Below, one piece after another: positions 25,998 to 38,008 of a DNA stretch of 64,000 bases. Source of the DNA: Armillaria gallica (Eukaryota > Basidiomycota > Agaricomycetes > Agaricales > Physalacriaceae); assembly GCA_037576215.1 (NCBI GenBank), contig JBANDB010000002.1, forward strand, positions 5,146,001-5,210,000, written 5' to 3'. The notes beneath the pieces are model-generated. The model was not told the origin of the DNA. It ran no database searches and worked only from the letters and a program-made list of their open reading frames with translations. Within the stretch, counting starts at the first letter, position 1; each line of letters opens with the position of its first letter. A program made the translations under genes and the position numbers.

Positions 25998-26821
25998 ATA
26001 GGTAAGAATGTAGTCAGTGCTATTAGTTAAGAAATTTGGCGAAATGATTGTATTATACCCCTTCTTCCGAATCTAGTGTCCATGAGTTCTCTTTGATGAG
26101 CTTCTCTCGCTCAAGCAGATATTTACCTAAATCATGGGTATATGACGAGTACTCGGCAGTTCAACGTGCTGAACTCACCCTCCTTGTATTTTTGAGAGTA
26201 ATCGGAGGCTTTGTGATAGTACCAACCAAGTCTATCATTGCAGCCCAGGCAGTGTACGTCGGCAACGGTATGTACGCCGGTCCTAGAACTCTTCAGTAAG
26301 AGATATGATTAATTACCACAGAATATTTGGATTTACAGAAGCGGCCGATCTTCCTTCTTACCGAGCTTCACGTTGGTGGCTGAGTACATCAGGCTACAAA
26401 TCTCCGAGAGATTAGGCACAGTCGCTACAGGAGAAGGAGACTGACTATCCTCGTCCATCACGTCCAGAGAAGGATTTGCTAATGAGTTCGTCCTGGAGAG
26501 CCTAATCTCGCGGTTAGACGTATGATGATGATGCGTGCTCCGTATCGATGGAAACGAACTATCACAGCAGAGCACTTCGCGCAGGAGTACGAGGGATGTC
26601 CATCGTATGTTTGAATGACTTGAGTTTTAGTATCTGAATTTATCGCAGAAGACATGTCAAATGGAAAGTCGTCAAAGATTCTGAGAATCGAGCTAAGCTG
26701 AACAAAACTTGAAGCTCAGTGTCACACTGAAGCGACGGTGTGGTCCAAAAGAGGAATATTTGGCTGGAGCCTTTGATCACAACTTTTTCTCTCCTCCGTC
26801 TCTCTCCCATGCTCAACGCCG
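25998..26821. other. Intergenic; one unassigned minus-strand frame
   Basis: A minus-strand open frame at 26333-26575, extendable upstream to about 26630, encodes a Ser/His-rich stretch containing LSRTNSLANPSLDV. It could be the last exon of an unrecognised gene, but no upstream exons fit before the Vps53 start. I recognise nothing else. Confidence 0.3.
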
Positions 26822-29800
26822 ATGAGCTCCAGCGAAAGCCTGCAAGGGAATGCTGAAGAGGCTGGGAAAACGATAAATGGAATTTCTTCAATCACTGCTG
26901 ACCTAGATAATGGCTTTAATCTCGTGGACATCTTGAACTCACATTTTCCTGATGGTAAGCTTGAGTTCAGTAACGCTAGTATCACGCTGAAGACATCCAA
27001 TAGAGGCATCTTTGGCAGAGACAGAGGCGCTGCAGATTAAAATCCATGATGACCAGCTCCAACTGCAGAAAGAAATCAATGCATTGCAGACGCAATTGAA
27101 GCAGAGCCAGGATTCCAATAAAATGCAGCTCATCCAAGAGCTCATTTCGGTTAGCCTTGATTTTGAACTTATATCTGATTTATTCACAGAAATTTAGGAA
27201 TTGCTGGGTCAAATGTCTCGTATACGCGAAAAGGCCACGGAATCGGAGGCCGTCGTCCGCAATATCACCAAGGATATCCAGGTCCTAGATCTGGCGAAGA
27301 AGAATTTGATACTGAGTATGACTACTCTGAAGAGGCTACAGATGCTTGGTGTGTCATCAACCTCTTGACGGGCGCGTGTATCTGACGCGATTTAGTCAAT
27401 GCTTTGACGCAGCTGGAGGATCTTGTAAAGGAGAGAAAGTACAGCGAAATGGCGCAAACGCTTTCTGTACGGTCGTATTCTTGTTCTCTAGTAAAATTCT
27501 GAAGACTGATAAGCACAGGCTGTGAAAGAAATTGCGGCAGCTTTCAAGCCTATGCTTTCTGTACCACGCGTATCGCAAGTCTGGCGCCAGATACAACAGG
27601 TGCAGGGTGCCATCCGGACAATTGTTGAGGCGGACTTCGATAAGTTGTACGTGCCTCCACTGTCATTTTCTAGTTTGCTCTAAGTCCTTGGTATCAGTTA
27701 TTTAGAAGATCCAAACAAGCAACTCAAAGCCTCGATGATTGCGGATGCTTGCCTAGTAGTGGATGCTCTAGGCAACGATGTGCGATCAACCCTTATTGAC
27801 AGATATGTGTCCATAGAGCTCAAGGAGTACCGGCAAATCTTCCGAACCACTGACGAAGCTGGCCAGCTGGACAATATTTCGAGACGCTTTTCATGGTTTC
27901 ATAGACTGCTACAATCCCACGAGTTGCACCAGGGAAGAATATTCCCAGGCGAATGGAGAGTTGGCTGGCGGTTACTATGTAAATTTGTCGAGATAACTCG
28001 GTGAGCACGCACCACGTTTCATACATCCGTTCACCGACCTTCGTTTGTAGAGAAGACTTTTCCGCTTTACTATCAAAAGCAGGAAAATCTCTCAATGTCA
28101 AGACTCTTCTCGACAATCTGCAGCTCACTGCAGATTTTGAGGCATCGATGTCCAAGAAGTGGGCGACGCCAGTACGTAATCTCCAGAAGCGTCTTTCATG
28201 CTTGTTCATTCGGTTCTTACAGTTTACTGATCTTCTGGCTGTTGGCGATCTACCCACCGGGTCCATCAAACCCATCACCGCTGCTTTCGAGCCACACATG
28301 GGCGTTTTCGTTGATGCTCAGGACAAGTGAGCACCCTCGGTGTCTTTACGCCGTAGTCTAACAATGTATTCTAAGGGCACTGGCAGATATGCTAGCTCCC
28401 CACAGGAAGAGCAAAACCGCCAGCTCTCAGCCTCGTGGTTCTCTGGAAGTGACTTCTACACCCACTGATGCCGACGATGGCAGTTCTCCTTTGGCAGTTC
28501 TTCCATCGTCCACAGAATTGTTCTATTTCTATGGTCAAAGCTTAGAACAGTGTGCGAAGCTATCAGCAGGGCAACCCCTCTTCGATCTGTGTTCGTTACA
28601 CAAGAAATGGTTGAAAATCTATGCGGGTACGTTATGCCAATCTTTGTTTCATGTGTCGTTGTAACGCGGCCTGCAGAGGATGTTTTAATTGCCAGTCTTA
28701 AGAGGTGGGTTCCTTCCCTTATTGACACGTCAAATCGTCTTACATTGACCTTAGGCCTGCGATTACTTCCCAGGGGCGCAAATCCATGGAGTCTCGTTAC
28801 GACATCGACGCCATACATCAGGCATCACTGGTAATCAACACCGCGGATTACTGTCAAGCTACCGCACTTGAAGTACTGTTTTCTGCTTCGGTCATAACAT
28901 TTGATTCTGACATCAGCCCGCAAGCTAGAGCAAAAAATTCGGGAGAAGATCAATGCGGAGTTCAAGGATAGAGTGTCTCTCCAGAGAGAATGCGATCTAT
29001 TCGTTGGGTGTGCTATTTCCAAATCATGCATGCTATGGTTACTGACGATGAAGCCCCAGTGCCGTCTCTTCCGCCATCTCCGTCCAACTCCGGGAACTCG
29101 AGGTCGCCTGTGATCCTGCCTTTACAACTATGGTACGGACTTTGTGGACGTCGTTAGCTCAGGTTGTTGGTCCCTCGGTATATACCTCTGATTTAGTCAG
29201 AGCTGCGGAACAAGTCATCGAAGCTGTCAAACCACGGATAGAGCAGAAGAAGTATCTCAGGAATCTCTTTGATAAGGCTTACAAGTGTGTTAAAACATAC
29301 TATCATTCTGTCGGCATTCTCAACTTTCGTCCAGCCTTATCCTCACGAAGTTCACTACTTCTCTGGTCAGGAGTAGGCCACTGGGAGAGATCGGAGCGGA
29401 ACAGGTATGTCCTTTACGAATTAACAGCACCCGTACGGTAACTGGTGTTTCTTCTGGACAGCTATTGATAGACCTTCAATCAATCAAAGCTTACTTGTCC
29501 AAGATGCCTGGAGATGCCTTAACAACGACGACGTGCGCTTCAAATACTTGCTTCCTCGATTGTCGTTATAATATGTTGTTCAGGTACACTCGTGGACTTT
29601 CAAAGATCACGTCAAGGCTAGAGTCTTTATTAAAAGTTATCGTCACACCTGTTGTCAGTGTCTTTCCTACAAATAAGAATTAATTTTTGACCAGCTTAAT
29701 TGTCTAGGATCCTCCTGAAGGGTTCATACTTAATTATACCCTCTTAATCGGAGATGCTTCATTTTCCAATTTCCAGAAAGTAAGGACTTGCAACGATGGA

Positions 29801-30182
29801 GTTGGTTTATATGTTGAACCATGGCGTCTAGATCTTAGACCTCAAAGGAACCCCCAAGGTCGAGCAAAACAACCTTCTGGATCTATTCGTGACCATAACA
29901 AGTACGAAAAGCGATCTTGATAGCACGTCGTTTTTGACCTCTTTGGATATGGAGCCCAACTCCGCACAGGTTGTTGGAGGTCTGATCAGTCCTATGATCG
30001 TTACCCCAGCCAGCGACGGAGTCTTCTCCGGGTTAATGTCGCCGCCAAATAGTGGACCACCAACTGGGTCCAGTCTTGGCGATAGCGGTTCGGTCAATCG
30101 TCCCGGAGAACGTCGCGAAGTTTTCTCAGACTTCAGACGGTTCGTTAGCTTCGGGTTACGCAGGGACTCTCAGACACCGTAA
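26822..30182 (+). CDS. VPS53: Vps53, subunit of the GARP tethering complex
   Basis: Part of the Golgi-associated retrograde protein complex (Vps51-52-53-54), which tethers endosome-derived vesicles at the trans-Golgi. The start FNLVDILNSHFPDEASLAE, formed across the first intron (donor at 26955), is typical of Vps53 N-termini. A coiled-coil segment follows (IHDDQLQLQKEINALQTQLK; SRIREKATESEAVVRNI), then QVWRQIQQVQGAIRTIVEAD and RFSWFHRLLQ, and a C-terminal helical region with LIDLQSIKAYLSKMP and TRGLSKITSRLESLLKV. Many short introns interrupt the gene. The tail after TSFLTSLDMEPNSAQ is a Ser/Pro/Gly-rich extension ending at 30182. It converges with the membrane-protein gene, about 315 bp away. 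Confidence 0.92.
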
Positions 30183-30497
30183 CAGGAAAGCATGTAACTT
30201 ATCCTCATACTTCGGAATGGATGCATCAATTGAACTAGCAGTGATTACTGTATAGAACTTCAACGTCGCATGAGTAAATCTGGGTTATATAGTACACAAC
30301 ATAGAAGTGAAGATGAACGATCGCAAGCTGAAGGGAATGTGTAAGAACAACCTGCAGTGATGATGTAGAATGCAGGAATCAGATACAAAGTGGGCCATTG
30401 TCCCAATGCAATGTCCTGAGGAAAAGAAAACCGTTAAAATCGTAAATGCATTCATACATGGTATCGTGTGTCATTATGACGAAACATTCACGTCCAT

Positions 30498-33400
30498 TTA
30501 CTTTCTGTCAGTACCGGTTCCATGACCGGGAAGGGGTGGGTGTCGCGGAAGCAGTGACATGTTCATTGGCAGAGCATGCAGCGAATCATTAGAACGCGGT
30601 CTGCGTTCTCCCGCGTCATCAGAGACGCTCTGTCTGAAATGCAACTCTGATACAGAGAGAGGGACGCTATCTGTGGGAGAAAGGGGAGCAAGCTCAGCCA
30701 ACGGATGCGTGTGAACGCGCGCCGTCAATTGCTGGTCGTCAGGGACAGTGGGCAGGGGAGGTGGTGGAGATAGTCGATGTCCGGTAGGGTGATGGGAAGA
30801 TGCAGGTAATGATACAGGGAAAGGAAACGTTGTACTCGAGGGCGATGACGGCGCACCAGACTCGAGGGCGTGGCCGTGAGAACTTGGTGCAGTTGTGCTG
30901 CTCCAGCGCGACGTAGGCTGTCTTTCGGAGGAAATGCGATGGGACGATCCGTTGTCATTGGACCGAGTACGTATTGAGGCGTCCGATGAGCCGCTCAGAT
31001 CAAGGAATGAAGTGACTCTAGGAGGCGGAGCCATGGGGTGTATCGGTGTAAGTCGGAAGGCTGGAGGTGCAGATGGAGTAGGGTCGTCTTGAGAGACATT
31101 GTCAACAGCTATCCGCTGACTATCACGGTAGTCACTGTCGCTGGTATCGTTTGTGGATGCCGCTTCGCTTTCCTCGAACCTGACGCGAGACGCGCCCGAC
31201 ACTCGGTGGCTTGACCTCTCTCCATGACCGAAAGCACTTGCCACGCCGCTAGGAAGGCGCCTTTTACGTGGTTGTGCTGGCACTGGTTCGGAGTCATGGA
31301 ACTCAATTTGGAATGGGCTAGTTTCCCGGACATTCAATAGACTCGGTCTGGTGTCTAGCCGGCCTCGAGTATAGTCTGCGGGTTCACTAGTACTAGTACT
31401 CGCGAGCGGCTGCTGTTCTTCGTGGGCTGCGCGGGCCTGGAGGGAAAAGGCCTCGCTTGGTCGAGGACTGAGGTGCCTCAAGGCTACTTGAGACGTCGAC
31501 GGACCCAATACGGTAGCCGCATCATCAAGATAATCTTTGGCGCTACCACGGTCTTCAGAAACAGGACGAGGGGGCTGAGGTAGAGGTCGAAGTCTTGTGG
31601 AACGTGGAGGTACTTCTGGTGCCGTGATTTCATATTGCAACAGTGGTCTTTGACTCGACGTTCTAGTATGTGACTTGGGTCGGGGGACTGGCAGGCGGTC
31701 ACGAGAGCGAGTTGACGCATTCGATTTTCGCGAAGCGAAGGAAGCCGAAGAGAGTGAAGTGAGGTAGGAAATGGCTGAGTTCGAGCGGGAACGCTGACGG
31801 GTCGCGTTTCCATTCTCGGAGCCTTGGCGGGAGGTGGATCGTGATCTGCTTAGGATTGGAGGAAGGGGAAGATCAATCGTGAAGCTAGGCGACGATTTCT
31901 CCTTCTCGGTTTTCCCGAACCATCGATTTTTCCCCTTGTTATTTCTCTGTGTCAAGGAGGTGGGCTCAGGTGACCGTGCGTTGTGTTGAGGGTTGCTAGG
32001 GCTTTCGATATCATCCGCATTACCCTCCTCTTTGATTGAGTCCGAGTGCCGGAATACAATGTCGATTCCCAGACCGTCAGTACCTTCGATATCCCGCTTC
32101 CACCGGTTTAGACCAGACCAGTCACTATCTCTGCGGCGTTCTCGGGAGTGCGTCTTTGGTAAAGGTGCAATATCCAGCACACCCCCAACTTCCGATTCCT
32201 TCTTCCATTGTTCATCTTGTTGCTGTCTCTGATGTTGTTGAAGTTTTTGACGCCTTCTTGGCCGATAAACAAACAGAAAGAAAAATAGACCGGCCAATAG
32301 AATGAATGCGAGGATTCCTGCCAATGTGAGTGCGGCGATTGTGCCTGATGGGTAACCCGATACTGTGGATTCGCCTGTTGAAGCCGCGGAGGCAGTTGGA
32401 CTAAAAATATTGCCATGTAGCGTTAAATATGCGCCACGTTACAACGTATGGGCCACTTACTTGGGGTCTATGGTGGAGAAAGAACGCAATCCTCCCACGG
32501 GAAGAACCAATGACGAACCATCTTCATTTGAGATTTCGAAGTTGTGGACGAGATCCGGGTCTAAGCCGGTGGCGTAATATAGTAAAGAACCATCCTGAGT
32601 AAATGACGATTTCGCTGAAAGAAATGTCTGAATATCATCCACTGTAACAGAATAATTTCCTGCCGTGGGCGACGTTGTTCCCAAGACCAGAAAGGATGTA
32701 CCTAGGACGCAATGAGTTACTGTTTGTCATGAAACACCGAAACGAACCGAAGAAGGATGTTCGAGCGGTGTCGCCAGCTTTGTTTGACTCTCGAAACGCT
32801 TGTCCTAGTCCACTGTCAAACGACCATTCCCCATTAAAGTTAATCCTGCTGTCCGTTATGGTCTGCAATGTAAAATTTAGGCTGCTAAGTATTAATTCGT
32901 GGCGCGAAACAAGATAGTGACATAGACCTCACTTGCTAGATGCGTTTGTCGGGGACGTCGCTGTAATTACAGCTTTATCGAAAATGAGAGATCTGGTCGG
33001 TCCTGAATCTGATGCGGCCGTGATTTGGGCGGTTAATGTAATATTGTGACTTTGGCTGGACAGGCCACTAATTTGGGCGAGCAGCGTATCCGACCGTACC
33101 AGTGAAGAAATATCAATCGTTGTCTCGTCCAGAGTAAGGGTGTAAGCATCTGTAGCATTCCCGTATAATTGAATGCCAGTCCCTAGCGGCACACGGATTG
33201 ATGAGCACATTATTCCCACCGAATGGACGCCAACCTCACCATGCCATTGTATGGAAAGTGAAGCACCGTTCAGCGATGATACGTGAAAACTGGTCCCTTC
33301 GCCCGTCTCCCCCAAAGATCTCAGGAAACCAGATCCGTTATAATAAGGGTTCCAGCCAGCGGTAAGATTTGGCGTGGAAAAGGTGTCGCGAAACGGATAG

Positions 33401-33699
33401 TAGGATATTGCAGGCGAGGTATCGTCTACCTCGAATTCCAGGGTTTCTGCCATCGACTCATGGGCAGAGAAAGTTCGAGCACGTTACAGTAGAGATGTAG
33501 ATGGGAACACCGTGAGCATTGAACGAAGACCGGGAGAAGTAAGGACCGAGTTCCTGGTGGTAAATAAACCGGAAGGGGAATTCTAGGACACCAAGTAGAA
33601 AAACGACGATGGCTGCGACCAACCTTAGATAACCCTGTATAATGAGCAGGGGGCACGTCGGTGACAGTTAAGAACCAAACGGGCCGCAAGTTTTACCAT
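30498..33699 (-). CDS. Single-pass membrane protein with extracellular beta-sandwich-like domain and long Ser/Pro-rich tail
   Basis: Function unknown; built like the fungal surface proteins with a glycosylated ectodomain and disordered cytoplasmic tail. I place the ATG at 33697-33699, immediately followed by a GT donor, so the first coding exon holds only Met. The next exon starts GYLRLVAAIVVFLLGVLEFP, a hydrophobic signal or anchor. An intron ending just before VDDTSPAISYYPF joins it to the ectodomain, which has several Asn-X-Ser/Thr sites (for example NLTAGW, NGSGF, NATDAY) and IQLYGNATDAYTLTLDE. A transmembrane segment follows (LAGILAFILLAGLFFFLFVY) with the basic stop-transfer RPRRRQKLQQ, then ~580 residues rich in Ser, Pro and Arg, probably phosphorylated and disordered. 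The gene is divergent from the ChlI-like gene. Architecture confident, N-terminal exons inferred. Confidence 0.75.
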
Positions 33700-34215
33700 G
33701 TGTAAGTAATCGTTTGCAATTAAGTCGGCCTTCGTGCCAGCTTGCCCCGCGACCATGCCAAATGTCCTTATCACCATCTCGACCGCCAAGAGTGCATCCG
33801 GAGCCGATCTGGTCTCGGATCTAATCTTATCAGCCCGTCAGCCAATCAGCGTCCAGGACCCCGATTGCAAAGGGGTCGTGACCCCTCCAAAAATACCACG
33901 TTTTTGGTATTCTTGCCTCTCACTTGATCGTTCAGCACCAGCAGGTCTAGAGGTCCACAGTATAATATCCGGGGTTCCATAGAGACGCCTGCGCGCGGAT
34001 CACGTAGGTCATTCTGATGCAAAGGACAGAGTCGCTAATACCAATATACCCAGACCGACGGGCACCGAATCGTGTTCACACTGGAAGCGACGTCGACTCT
34101 ACTGGCCGCCTTCGGATTTCCGTGCCTTTTTCATACATCATATTTGCCACAATCTGATCCACCGGACGCTAGTCTTTGATTCTGAAACACTTGGATTTCC
34201 TCTTAGTCAGCACAG
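33700..34215. other. Divergent promoter region
   Basis: A 516-bp gap between two divergently transcribed genes, presumably carrying both promoters. No coding content or clear shared element was recognised. Confidence 0.5.
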
Positions 34216-36140
34216 ATGTCTCTTGCTGGCCCAAGCAACCTGCCTATAACCGTCGGCACTCCGGCTTTCTTTCCCCGCTTATTGGCCAACATCCAGGAGG
34301 CCACATTTGGCACTGGAATACCTTTGGACATCGTCATCTTGCAGTCTATTCTTCTCTGTTTCATTTCAGGGGATAAACACTTGATCCTTCGTGCTTCAGA
34401 AGAAGACATACCGCATGTTCAGAGAATTGCTGTAACGGTGAGCCTGTTCCTTTCATGTCCGTTCTTGCGGGGTGGTCGGAACAGTAGTGAGCAGGCGCCC
34501 ATTGCCTCGTGTTGGTCAAATACACTCTGGCCCTTAAATTTAATGCACCGCCATCAGTGATATCTGGTATCCATGACCATCTCTTTACTTGTTTTGGCTG
34601 TGAATTACGGAATGCGATAACAGTACTAACCAACCAGCTTCTCCGCATTGCTATTATTAGATCCTTTCCTCTCTTTTCGGTGTTGTGACCCACAAACTAC
34701 GCATACGTAGGCCAGATTCTGAGCCCCAACATTCCGCCTTTCGGCAGACAATTGCGAACCCATTTCTCCGGTCGTTATTCCTACCAGGAACGCCATCATC
34801 TAGTTCGACTTTGAGTTCTATAGATGATATCGGTACCGCAGGAATACCAGCCAGTAAGACAGAGAAACGTCGCTCGGGCTCGCGCAGCACTACAAAACGT
34901 AAATCTAGGCACTACTCTCGCTCTTCTTCCTTCGCAAATGACTTGGTTAACGCTCCATCATTGTCACCAACCTCTCCTCAGTCTGATCTATATGAAGACA
35001 AGCTTCGCTCTGTTCCTTCCACCATCAGTGGCAAGGAAACTGCAGCATCAAATCCTTTTGCTTCTGGATATTCACCCCACTCTCCCACATTCGTCCATTC
35101 GTTCCTAGACTCAGCGCCTTTTCAGGAATCAAGAGACCTGAAGTTCGCGCAAATTCCCAATGCTGTCGTTCTCTCAGGACTAGAGAATGCCAGTCTTCCT
35201 TCTCAAAGGGCACTGATAAAAGTCTTGGCTGAGAAGCGCGTGGTTCTTGATTCCCAAGAAATCGAAGTGGAACGTTCTTCGACCCATGGGACGGAAATGA
35301 AGCAACCAATGGGCACGGGTTCCTTGTATGATGGACTTGAGGACGAAGAGATGGACGGCGTGTGGAACCTCCCGGATGGATTCATGCTAATCTACGTGTG
35401 TCCGATGAATACCAGAGAACGGCCCGCAATTCACAAGAATCTAGTAAGCAAGGCCCGTCCCAATGCTCTGTCACTTCATCTCACGCTTCATATAGTTAGA
35501 CCACTTCTCTATGAGTGCAACAGTCAATCTGACAGCTGATGTTCGCGCACTTTGCAAGCACCTCCACCTCACTCCCATTCTCAATCCCACGCCAATACCG
35601 CAGTCGCTCATCCACGATCTTCGTGCGTTCTATCACCACACCCACTTCCCTGCACAACTAAAACTATACCTCTCTGACTTGTTCACGGCCGCAAGACACC
35701 ACCACGAGCTTGACGGTATGTGGTTGACGGCGCGTTCTATGCGGGACGCGGAGGATCTAGCTCGGGCCAGTCGTGTGTTGGGCTGTGATCCCACGGGTAT
35801 GGAACTTGTTCGTGAAACTGCCGCCTTGGGGGAAACATCTACAAATGCAGATGAGGGGGAGGTTGATAAATTCTTTGATGTGATGGATGAGATATCCTGG
35901 GACGTCGCCATGGATGTAGACGACTCGGAAAGCACGGAAGAACCCATTGCCGTGCTCGATGTCTCTGAAGCCGATATCGCAAGGATTGCGCCTCGAGTGA
36001 TGACTCATAGGTTGAGGGTAAGAGATGTAGATGACGAAATATTCTACGGGGTCATGTCGGGAGCGGTGTTTATGTCTGCAAATACCGACGAGAAGCCGAC
36101 TGTCAAGAGCATACTGGTACAGATATTAGCGGAAGTTTAA
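34216..36140 (+). CDS. Conserved fungal ChlI/AAA-like protein
   Basis: Starts MSLAGPSNLPITVGTPAFF, with ILQSILLCFISGDKHLILRA resembling the helix and loop before a nucleotide-binding fold. After one or more introns between about 34441 and 34660 it continues ILSSLFGVVTHKLRIRRP and a Ser-rich linker. Next comes the conserved block VVLSGLENASLPSQRALIKV, which resembles the Walker-B/sensor region of MoxR/ChlI-type AAA+ ATPases, then WNLPDGFMLIYVCPMNTRER. An intron (donor after HKNL near 35442) joins LDHFSMSATVNL, and the C-terminal part ends at 36140. I see no intact Walker A (GxxGxGKS/T), so ATPase activity is doubtful. It belongs, I think, to the fungal proteins loosely annotated as magnesium-chelatase-like. 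The 34.44-34.66 kb splice pattern is unresolved. Confidence 0.65.
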
Positions 36141-36448
36141 TTTGGATATTGGATTTGTACTCATTTTCGCTGTATAGTAATAACTCAGCGTGTCTTGGAC
36201 GAAACAATTTCAAGTTCAGATCAATATGCATAAGTATCAGAGGCACCATCGATGCGCAGGCAGATTTCTTGGCGGATTTTGGTTTCCCTATTGACAGGGT
36301 TGTCAATAGGTGAAGACAGTATGTCGTCACTGCCTGTAAATTTCGTTCTTCCTGTCGACAACTGATTAGGTTAGTCAAAACAAATCTCTAATCCGCCACA
36401 TGTAGCAGGACCAATGCTTCTATGTCTCGTAACTTGAGGAAATTTATT
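36141..36448. other. Intergenic, nothing recognised
   Basis: About 300 bp between the ChlI-like gene and the hydrophobin H2 promoter. No feature was seen. Confidence 0.5.
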
Positions 36449-36462
36449 CAGGCAGTCTGTCG
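36449..36462 (+). promoter_or_regulatory. Shared 14-bp upstream motif, H2 copy
   Basis: CAGGCAGTCTGTCG lies 108 bp upstream of the H2 start codon. An identical 14-mer lies 116 bp upstream of H3, and a TCTCGT(T)AACT element precedes both. It could be a regulatory site or simply retained duplicate sequence. Confidence 0.4.
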
Positions 36463-36502
36463 TGGGTCGGTACCGACATTTACCGCCGAAGAACAGATAT
36501 GA

Positions 36503-36510
36503 TATAAAAG
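36503..36510 (+). promoter_or_regulatory. TATA box of hydrophobin H2
   Basis: TATAAAAG starts 54 bp upstream of the H2 ATG; the same octamer has the same spacing in H3. Confidence 0.6.
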
Positions 36511-36556
36511 ATACACATATTCAAGGGAACTATTATCAACTCACAGCTCTACAACA

Positions 36557-37078
36557 ATGTTCGCTCGTATCTCAGCCTTCTCTCTCGCCATCTTGGCTCT
36601 GCCTCTCCTCGCGGCTAGCAGCGCCGTCCCCAGACAAGATACCAACACGGCCGTTACCGGCGGCAAGTGCAACACCGGTTCGGCCCAGTGCTGCAAGTCT
36701 GTTCAGGACGTGAGCTTTTCTCCATCTTCGTCGCCAGAAGATAATACTCACGATATCATATCATAGCCCAAGTCTGATGCCGTCCAGGACGCGCTTGGTG
36801 TTTTGGGAATTCCCATTGGTGCTATCACTGCCAATGTGTAAGTTCTACGTTCGTGCAGTGGAAATTTATTAAATTTCTTCGACCGTAGTGGTCTCACCTG
36901 CGCCCCCATTACGGTGCTTGGCCTCGGCACCACCTCGTGTGCTAACCAGCCGGTGTGCTGCGAGAACAACAATTTCGTGAGTACTGGCGTCCTCAGAAAT
37001 TTAGTGATAGACTGACCTTGCACTTTGAAGAACGGCGTTGTTGCTCTAGGCTGCACCCCGATCAATGTGGTTCTTTAA
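36557..37078 (+). CDS. Class I hydrophobin H2
   Basis: Exons 36557-36709, 36767-36837, 36889-36976 and 37031-37078 encode 119 residues. The signal peptide [20 protein letters not shown] is followed by AVPRQD. The eight cysteines sit in [25 protein letters not shown] and LGC, at the same spacing as H1. Lengths of the coding exons (153, 71, 88 and 48 bp) are identical to H1, H3 and H4, so the five genes clearly share an ancestor. The C-terminus is GCTPINVVL. It stands in direct orientation with H3, 2.97 kb apart start to start, and shares upstream sequence with it, indicating a local duplication. Confidence 0.95.
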
Positions 37079-38008
37079 GCGTTAACTTAGTCTACCTACC
37101 ATGTAGTGTTCTCAGCATTTTCCTGCTCGAGATTTTTGATAATTATTATTCTGTGTTAAAAAGATAGAGATGAACACCCGAGCAGACTTGGGAACAGACC
37201 GTCCGGTAAAAACATAACAACTTCCTAGTCCCTGCCCATCAGAAAAGCAGAGCTGCATTCCATGGTCCGTCAATTTGAGATATATCCCTCAACAGACCAG
37301 AGGACAGGGTCGAACAACTATCCCTACTGAATGCTTAAAGTATGCACAGGGGTGGCTATTGTCGAACAAAGACACTCGAGGTGCAGTGTATTCAACGAAC
37401 CCCACGATACAGCCCAAACAATCAACTTTATACTAATAGTGCCGTTCGTGTCCCAGGTGGACTTGAATAATGGCATTTGATACTTACAGGAGAGTACGAC
37501 ACAATTAATCATGATGTCGGGGTATTGTCCCGTGAAAGATAGATCCCAACGCAAAGCTCTCGAGCTGCGCGATCAGTCTGGCGAGTGATGGCTTGCAATG
37601 TCTCGTATAGTACTTCTGCTATGAGCGGGCGGTGGGTAGGAATCTCCTGACGCGTTTCCTCAAATCGGACAAGGGGACGAAGGGCCGTATTGGCGACTTT
37701 CGTTTTGACCGTCTACAATGTTCCAAACCAGACGATTACCACTGAAATCTTTGAGAAATTTTTCAAAACCTGATCTGCATCTTTTAATACTAGGAGCTAT
37801 CGCACTGTCAAGTCATGTAAGTACAAAGATGATCCGTGACTTACCATGCGATATAGCTAGAAAATACTTCAGATAAGCCAGATATTGGCCGACTGAAAGG
37901 GATCACATACCTCCGCCTCATCATCCCATAGACCCACGTCGACCATATGCTATGAGGCATTGAGTGGTAGACAGTGTGGGACCTACCTGCTAAATCATAT
38001 GTACCTTC
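37079..38008. other. Intergenic with possible coding relics on the minus strand
   Basis: Around 37560-37720 (minus strand) a frame without an ATG reads coherently (for example LRPLVRFEETRQEIPTHRP), suggesting a leftover exon of an unknown gene. At 37860-37960 there are further fragments downstream of the kinase-like gene. None can be assembled. Confidence 0.3.
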
